From positions 1-35,561 of the forward strand of contig NZ_JAFMTW010000036.1 of the NCBI RefSeq assembly GCF_017329615.1: a stretch of 35,561 nt of DNA, given 5' to 3'. A model generated the notes under the pieces. The model made no database searches and was not told where the DNA came from. It saw nothing but the letters and a program-made list of their open reading frames with translations. The position numbers were made by a program, and so were the translations under genes. Numbering within the stretch: the first letter of the stretch is position 1; every line of letters starts with the position of its first letter. Source of the DNA: Alicyclobacillus suci. Lineage in GTDB: Bacteria > Bacillota > Bacilli > Alicyclobacillales > Alicyclobacillaceae. Shown piece after piece: positions 32,373 through 35,561 of the stretch.

Positions 32373-32754
32373 ATGAATTATCGTACGGTAGGAAAAACAG
32401 GTATTCAGGTTTCGTCATTATGTTTTGGAACGATGTCGTTCGGCGCAAACGCGGATGTAGAAACATCGAAAGCGATGTTTAAACGTTGCCGGGAAGCGGG
32501 CATCAACTTTTTTGATACAGCAAACGTGTATGCGGGAGGGCGTTCCGAAGAAATCCTGGGTGATTGTATCGCGGATTGTCGGAACGAAATTATCCTTGCG
32601 ACGGTTGAAGACTGATCGTATCGATTTCTACATTGTGCATATGTTTGATGCGTTTACACCGATTGAGGAGACGCTCCGTGCATTGGATGACTTGCAGGCG
32701 CAAGGAAAGATTCTTTATCCTGCGGTGAGCCCATGTATGACGTATAGCGAATAG
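32373..32754 (+). pseudogene. Aldo/keto reductase gene with internal deletion and truncation
   Basis: Starts normally (MNYRTVGKTGIQVSSLCFGTM) with GGAAGG upstream and keeps the substrate-site DTANVYAGGRSEEILG with the conserved Tyr. After IILAT (about 32602) the frame changes and the text jumps to RRLKTDRIDFYIVHMFDAFTP, so about 40-50 codons including the catalytic Lys region are deleted with a frameshift. It then stops at 32752-32754 after LDDLQAQGKILYPAVS, having lost the C-terminal third or more. Not functional. Confidence 0.85.
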
Positions 32755-32824
32755 TCGGAGATGCCTGCGGTGCATCGTATTTCCTCGATTCGGGGAAATT
32801 ACGACCCTACGCAGGACGTAAGTT

Positions 32825-34560
32825 ATGGCAACATTAGAACCGAAAATACTGTCTGTAAGAGAGCAGGTAAAAGCTCGTGAAAAACTAAAAGAACACGAAA
32901 AGGAAAAAGGCGTACTGCGGGTCGCATCTCTCATGCGTGTATCCGATAGGCACAAGCAGCTCAAAAAGAAAGTACGCTCGAAAACGATCTCGGAGCTCAT
33001 CGACGAGGATTTACCGCTGCAACGCCGTACCATCGAGGAGTTTTCGAGGACAGAGTAGAGACGGGCGACTCGTGGGAATTGGCGACCGATGAGAACGGGA
33101 GGCTCGAATACATCGAGGCGGTCTCGGCATTTAAGACGCACATGAGTCGTCGTAAAGTGCTCATGCAGGCGGTAGAAGATGCTCGGGCGGGTAAATACGA
33201 TGTACTAATCGTTTTTAAGCTCGACCGATTCGGCAGACGTTCGGCGGAGACGTTTGATTACGTCATGAAATTTATGATGCACATTCGCATATGGGTCGTC
33301 GAAAAACGCAAAGAGATAAAGGTCGAGGGTTCGCTTGATGAGATTTCGCTGTACCTCGAATTATGGCAGGCGGGCAGCCGCCTTTCGGTTATCGTAATGG
33401 TAAGGAAACGTATGCAATCGAGATTTACGAGCCCGAGGCTGAGATAATTCGCGAAATATTCGACCTATACGTACGCAAAAACTACGGCACCACTAAGATT
33501 ACGAATCACTTAAATCGAGAGGCTAAGTACACTCGAAACGGGCATCTATGGCGACATTAGTACATAGCGGATATGCTACGAGACCCGATTTACAAAGGAC
33601 ATCTAACCTACGGCAAGACTGCGACCGTATACGGCGAGTGGGGAGCGGTACAGAGGAAAGTACCTAAATCGCAGTGGTTGATTCATCCTGACAAAATCGA
33701 GAGCCAAGAACGACGACATACCGTGGGTCGTAACTCGTGAGAATAGCTCGACGCTGCTACTCGGAGGCATAGCGTTCTGCTCGTCGTGCGGGGGGCACGC
33801 TGATTTCTCGATGGGGTAACAGCAAATGGACGAATCGCACGACAGGCGAGACGCATCGAAAGAAATATCAATACTACTACTGTAATAAACGGGGCTCAAC
33901 TGGGAAAGCAGGATGATCGGGCAAACGGGCCGCATAAGCTAGAGGAAATTGTACTGCGGCAGGTTAAAACATTCGTCAAAGAGCACATAGCCGAGCAGGA
34001 CATCTTCACCAAGATGAAAGCCGTAATAAGTAACACGAACACAACTTGCCAACGAGAGCGATGGTATCCAGTCACAGATTAGCGGGGCCGAGGCGATGGT
34101 CCTGAAACTAAACGCGATGATAGAGCGGGGTATCCTTGGTGAATCGCTAGAGGACGACCTCTCCGTAGGTCGAGCCGAGAAGATGCTCGAAAGGTACGAG
34201 GGAGAACTAAGGAGTTCCGAACTAGGGCCGCCGAGGTATCCGAGCAGAGCAAGATTACGAAAGGCGTAAAGGCTGACGAGCTACAAGGTTTTGCGGAGGT
34301 ATTTCACGATTTCGATGCGATTATCGACAGCGCCGAGCCTGCAGTAAAGCGAGAGATTATGCTTTCGCTCGTGGAGCGAGTCGAGCTATCCGACAAGCGT
34401 ATCGACATTACGATGCGAGAGACATATCGAAGCTCATAAACACAATCGTAGGAGCTGCGACAGGTGGCGAGATAGCTGCATCACTCTCGGAGGCGGTCGA
34501 CATGCTGCCTGTGAGCCTCGTAGGGGAGTCCGAGAATGTTAGTGTACCTAACTCGCATAA
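32825..34560 (+). pseudogene. Decayed large serine recombinase (site-specific integrase)
   Basis: Pieces in changing frames assemble into one SpoIVCA-type recombinase. N-terminal catalytic start VASLMRVSDRHKQL with nucleophile Ser; ELIDEDLPLQRRTIEEF; then (+1 frame, after TAG 33056) YDVLIVFKLDRFGRRSAET; then a deletion joining LELWQAG to AGGQPPFGYRNGKE; then a TAG at about 33558 before IADMLRDPIYKGHLTYG; then more shifts through the zinc-ribbon (LLLGGIAFCSSCGG, YQYYYCNKRG) and the coiled coil EEIVLRQVKTFVKEHIAEQ; ending VERVELSDKRIDITMR and a later frame to about 34560. At least five frameshifts or stops. Not functional. It marks an old integrated element next to the disrupted aldo/keto reductase. 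Confidence 0.85.
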
Positions 34561-34785
34561 AAACACCAGAGAGCCACACCAGAGAGCTCGATGCAGACAT
34601 CGTAGCAGAGTATTTGAAGGCGAAGGGCGGCGAGTCCGTACAGTTCGCAGATTATCGCCGACCTACCTGAGATTGAATGGAACAAAAATACTACGGGGCA
34701 GTTTGATATTTTCATGTACCGAAATCCTCATATTGAGCGATGCAGGGGAAGGATAGGGGTAAATATCGCTATAAGGATTGATTAG
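34536..34785 (+). pseudogene. Frameshifted small ORF of the decayed element
   Basis: Reads MLVYLTRIKTPESHTRELDA onward to GGESVQFA, then one extra base near 34650 shifts the frame, and continues IIADLPEIEWNKNTTGQFDI to a TAG at 34783-34785 that abuts the next ORF. Before the shift the intact gene would have been about 82 codons. No function recognised. It overlaps the end of the recombinase remnant. Confidence 0.55.
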
Positions 34786-34977
34786 ATGGATTTAGAGAGC
34801 TACCAAGTGGGGCAGCAGCTAGAGGATGCAATCGTGCTAAATACGTTCGACGAGCCTCGAATAATTAACGTACGGCTCATATTGAAAGATGGCATCGAGG
34901 ACGCCACAGTACGACGACTAAATGAGCTCATAGGGTACGCCGCAGCAAGGCAAACACAGGACGCGGGGCCGCAATAA
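34786..34977 (+). CDS. Small protein of unknown function in the decayed element
   Basis: 63 residues, acidic, starting ATG 34786 directly after the preceding stop, with AAGGA about 8 bp upstream. Sequence LEDAIVLNTFDEPRIINVRLI and RRLNELIGYAAA suggests a small alpha/beta protein. No relative recognised. It appears intact, unlike its neighbours, but its context is dying mobile DNA. Confidence 0.5.
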   Translation: MDLESYQVGQQLEDAIVLNTFDEPRIINVRLILKDGIEDATVRRLNELIGYAAARQTQDAGPQ

Positions 34978-35067
34978 TGCAGCTCCTTTTTATGCTCTGA
35001 TGTACCAAATCGAGGAGTTTTCGTGCATATCCGCTCGGGTCATCATAGGCCCGAAAGGAGGCGGATT

Positions 35068-35420
35068 ATGTTGCAGGACAAGAAACTCGTATCTGTATCG
35101 AGAGACTACGAGCATGTCGTAGCAGGCGGCGAGCAGCGGCAGCAGACTCGCATCTATCTACGTATGTACACGGATGCGGGACACTCGGGACACTCGCAGA
35201 TATGGCAGCGGAGAACTGGCATACGCTGTGTGTTATCGCCTCATTTATGGACGCAGAGGGCAACGGTTTTCCATCGCAGGAGTTCATCGCGGTGAGGCTC
35301 GGGGTCGTGCGTGCTACGGCGAACAAACGAGTAAAGCGACTGCTCGACTACCGATGGCAGGGTAAGCCTGTAGTAACAGTGCATAAGGTTCGGGATGATC
35401 AAGTCCAAAATGCTGTGTAA
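35068..35420 (+). pseudogene. Frameshifted helix-turn-helix (plasmid/phage replication-like) protein
   Basis: A very good AAAGGAGG site precedes ATG 35068. The first ~40 codons (LVSVSRDYEHVVAGGEQ, IYLRMYTDAGHSG) run in frame 1; at about 35190-35200 the frame shifts and the protein continues NWHTLCVIASFMDAEGNGF, PSQEFIAVRLGVVRATANKR, VKRLLDYRWQGKPVVTV. This layout (fixed-copy-number helix block then wHTH with FPSQ) is that of winged-helix replication initiators/HTH proteins of Gram-positive plasmids and prophages. It ends after about 115 codons where relatives continue, so it is also truncated. Part of the same decayed element. Confidence 0.65.
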
Positions 35421-35451
35421 AATCCCCTCTTCGGAATGTGTCGCATCATGC

Positions 35452-35561
35452 TCACAATCTACTCAACGGCTGATGGGCGTCACTTTCTTGTTGGTCTGAG
35501 ACTTCTTGCTCCTTGCGCCACTTCCAGTATTCTTCCATGTTCAGGTAGCAACGGCCTGTTG
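35452..35561 (-). CDS. C-terminal fragment of an unidentified protein running off the window
   Basis: The minus-strand frame open from the window edge ends TGA at 35454-35452 with the hydrophilic tail GRCYLNMEEYWKWRKEQEVS and a Gln/Ser-rich end. Only about 36 codons are visible. It could be the end of a transposase or element gene and mark another insertion that cut the replication-like ORF near 35400; the family cannot be told. Confidence 0.35.
   Translation of the reverse strand, partial: TGRCYLNMEEYWKWRKEQEVSDQQESDAHQPLSRL

Noticed and set aside
1..35561. CRISPR array or defence island
   Set aside because: No regularly spaced repeats and no defence-family genes were seen.

Overview
This window looks like chromosomal DNA of a spore-forming Gram-positive bacterium of the Alicyclobacillus/Bacillales type. 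The evidence is a Bacillus-style roc arginine/ornithine catabolic cluster with its own PAS-AAA-Fis activator, a SqhC-like (sporulenol synthase-like) triterpene cyclase, a class II B12-dependent ribonucleotide reductase next to nrdR, dapF, a lipoprotein-type oligopeptide binding protein, purine-rich Shine-Dalgarno sites, and frequent GTG/TTG starts. The genus is inferred from gene content and was not tested.

Layout. 1-819: end of a probable insertion sequence joined to the beheaded 3' part of a flavin-dependent monooxygenase gene. 1175-6039: peptide-binding lipoprotein gene with a CodY-like box, a secreted SGNH hydrolase (minus strand), and a MarR/14-TM efflux pump operon. 6119-7487: tRNA-Leu(CAG) with its own promoter and terminator, then dapF. 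7588-11068 (minus strand): tightly packed MBL hydrolase, GT-C glycosyltransferase, GT2 glycosyltransferase and small EamA/SMR-like transporter; the last three look like a lipid-linked-sugar envelope glycosylation set. 11206-12625: unknown protein and a HAD phosphatase. 12678-16543: nrdR-nrdJ. 16725-17938: PadR regulator with an unusual fusion of a prefix-like domain and pentapeptide repeats. 17939-18600: decayed DNA. 18669-19853: PLP aminotransferase. 20302-28649: roc region, with rocA-rocD-rocG-rocF on the minus strand, a divergent rocR-like activator, and an amino acid permease downstream. Three copies of a TGCAAA-N5-TTTGC dyad, two before rocA and one before the permease, tie these units together. 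28661-30514 (minus strand): the cyclase. 31252-32301: zinc alcohol dehydrogenase. 32373-35561: a graveyard holding a deleted aldo/keto reductase, a multiply frameshifted large serine recombinase, a frameshifted small ORF and a frameshifted helix-turn-helix replication-like gene, i.e. a decayed integrated element.

How the genes work together. The roc block forms a complete route from arginine via ornithine and glutamate semialdehyde to glutamate and 2-oxoglutarate, with an uptake permease and a dedicated enhancer-binding activator. nrdR-nrdJ is a repressor plus the dNTP-making enzyme.

Most interesting points. (1) NrdJ carries what looks like an internal duplication of its finger region. (2) The rocR-like activator has Pro in place of Thr in its GAFTGA loop. 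(3) The cyclase has an in-frame TAG at codon 4 behind the best ribosome binding site. (4) The PadR partner fuses a prefix-like helical domain to pentapeptide repeats. (5) The envelope glycosylation cassette appears to use an ArnE/F-like transporter. I did not find a clear-cut wholly new defence or mobile system. No CRISPR array was seen.
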